A stretch of DNA of 41,877 nt. It comes from JBCAWW01 sp039024315. Its GTDB lineage: Bacteria > Bacteroidota > Bacteroidia > J057. Of the stretch, positions 41,086 to 41,877 are shown piece by piece. A program made the position numbers and the translations under genes. How positions within the stretch are numbered: the stretch's first letter is position 1; the number at the start of each line of letters is the position of its first letter. Where the stretch lies: positions 1-41,877 of the forward strand of contig JBCCQN010000050.1 in NCBI GenBank assembly GCA_039024315.1, written 5' to 3'. The notes beneath the pieces were generated by a model that saw only the letters and a program-made list of their open reading frames with translations, ran no database searches and was not told where the DNA came from.

Positions 41086-41877
41086 ATGAGATACCTGATT
41101 GTACCCTTTCTTTTTTTAGTCGCTTGCGCGAACGTCAAACCTTCTGAGCAGCAAGCTGAAGCCGATGCTCCAGCTCTGATGAAGGTGGCTAAAGAAGTTT
41201 CTGCCTTACTAAACCCTGTGCTGGAGGCACATGGTGGCATTCAAGCTTGGGATGAGTTTGGTGGTTTGAGCTTCGATGTGCAGTATGGCCCAGAACGTCA
41301 AGAGTCATTTTTATTGGATCTGATTTCGCGCCAAGAGCGGATTATGGGGGCTGGCTACACCATGGGCTATGATGGGGTCAATTATTGGCAAGTATTGGAA
41401 GGCGAAACTAAGCCTAAGAATCCCGAGTTTTTGATCAATCTGCAGTTTTACTTCTTCGGGATGCCTTTTGTCTTGGCAGATGAAGGCGTAAACATCAGCA
41501 ATTTGCCCAATCGTAGCATTGCGGGTAAAGAGTACGAAGTTCTCAAAGCGACTTTTGGTGATGGCGTAGGGGTAGCCTCTAAGGATCAATATCTGCTTAT
41601 GATCGATCCTGACAGCAAGCAATTGAGCTATCTGTTGTATTCGGTCACTTACTTTGATGCCGGCCGTGCCGAACGCTACAACGCCGCGCATTACGCTGAA
41701 TGGCAAGAAGTCAAGGGTCTGCAAGTCCCCAAAACCATGGTCAGCTATGTCTGGGATGCCGAAAATGAAACCCTAGGCGAAGAGAGAGGTCGCAAAGAAT
41801 TTGTAAACGTGCGCTTTCAAGCAGCGCGACCTGATGCGAGTACATTCGCCCGTCCAGCTGAGGCTTGGGAAGAATAA
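41086..41877 (+). CDS. lipoprotein, DUF6503-like
   Basis: A 263-residue lipoprotein from ATG 41086; the longer frame from 40999 includes the promoter and 29 residues before the signal peptide. Lipobox FLVAC (Cys13) gives envelope anchoring. The mature part starts with a helix (ALMKVAKEVSALLNPVLEAH) and GGIQAWDEFGGLSFDVQY, then beta strands with Trp/Tyr-rich repeats (MGYDGVNYWQVLEG, QLSYLLYSVTYF, QVPKTMVSYVW). The AHGG-W start and LolA-like strand pattern fit DUF6503, a Bacteroidota family of unknown function; the family name is from memory and moderately sure. The stop codon is the last three bases of the window. Confidence 0.72.
   Translation: MRYLIVPFLFLVACANVKPSEQQAEADAPALMKVAKEVSALLNPVLEAHGGIQAWDEFGGLSFDVQYGPERQESFLLDLISRQERIMGAGYTMGYDGVNYWQVLEGETKPKNPEFLINLQFYFFGMPFVLADEGVNISNLPNRSIAGKEYEVLKATFGDGVGVASKDQYLLMIDPDSKQLSYLLYSVTYFDAGRAERYNAAHYAEWQEVKGLQVPKTMVSYVWDAENETLGEERGRKEFVNVRFQAARPDASTFARPAEAWEE

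Overview
The window reads as the chromosome of a Bacteroidota bacterium, most likely of the Saprospiraceae/Lewinella type. The evidence is PorP/SprF and GldJ-like type IX secretion (T9SS) proteins, secreted proteins with T9SS C-terminal sorting domains, a DUF4290-murA pair, TonB-dependent receptors with a fused carboxypeptidase-regulatory domain, an ECF sigma/FecR/STN-receptor cassette, and -7 boxes of the TAnnTTTG type. The placement below phylum level is inference. I see no tRNA, rRNA, CRISPR array, intact insertion sequence or phage gene.

Layout, left to right. 1-6.4 kb, minus strand: murA (cut by the window edge, with Asp in place of the catalytic Cys) and a DUF4290 gene; then an M61 peptidase, an OmpR-type regulator and a sensor kinase that form one envelope-signalling group. 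6.5-15.3 kb: a small membrane protein, an NTF2-like protein, then ECF sigma, FecR anti-sigma (with an internal duplication), an STN-containing TonB-dependent receptor and a large T9SS-exported metalloprotease. 15.6-19.4 kb: an SdiA-regulated-like lipoprotein, then a tight three-gene operon of HlyD-like adaptor, VTC polyphosphate polymerase and DUF4956 membrane protein. 19.8-23.5 kb: two PorP/SprF proteins and a GldJ-like lipoprotein.

24.1-26.1 kb: an A/T-rich accessory module (AraC-type regulator, DUF1761, DUF4287/DUF5655). It is followed immediately by a second, diverged copy of the last 28 codons of gldJ plus its terminator, so the module sits between two gldJ tails. 26.2-32.9 kb: an MBL-fold hydrolase, a secreted beta-helix protein bounded exactly by two copies of a dispersed repeat, a secreted TPR-CHAT protease and a 47-residue membrane protein. 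33.2-41.9 kb: a TonB-dependent receptor, a DUF6624 protein, a membrane-anchored LytTR regulator, a serine beta-lactamase-fold hydrolase, a LytS/LytR-type two-component pair and a DUF6503-like lipoprotein. Two matching direct-repeat sites resembling LytTR boxes lie in this last stretch.

Intergenic DNA is rich in repeats. One family of about 105-140 bp (six copies, all in the same orientation) has TTAAGTAC-like inverted ends. A second, shorter REP-like family centres on GCGTTCTGCGNAGCAG and a GCATGC palindrome, and also occurs inside two coding regions. Several starts were moved from the longest ORF to an ATG just before a clear signal peptide or domain; these are stated in each entry.
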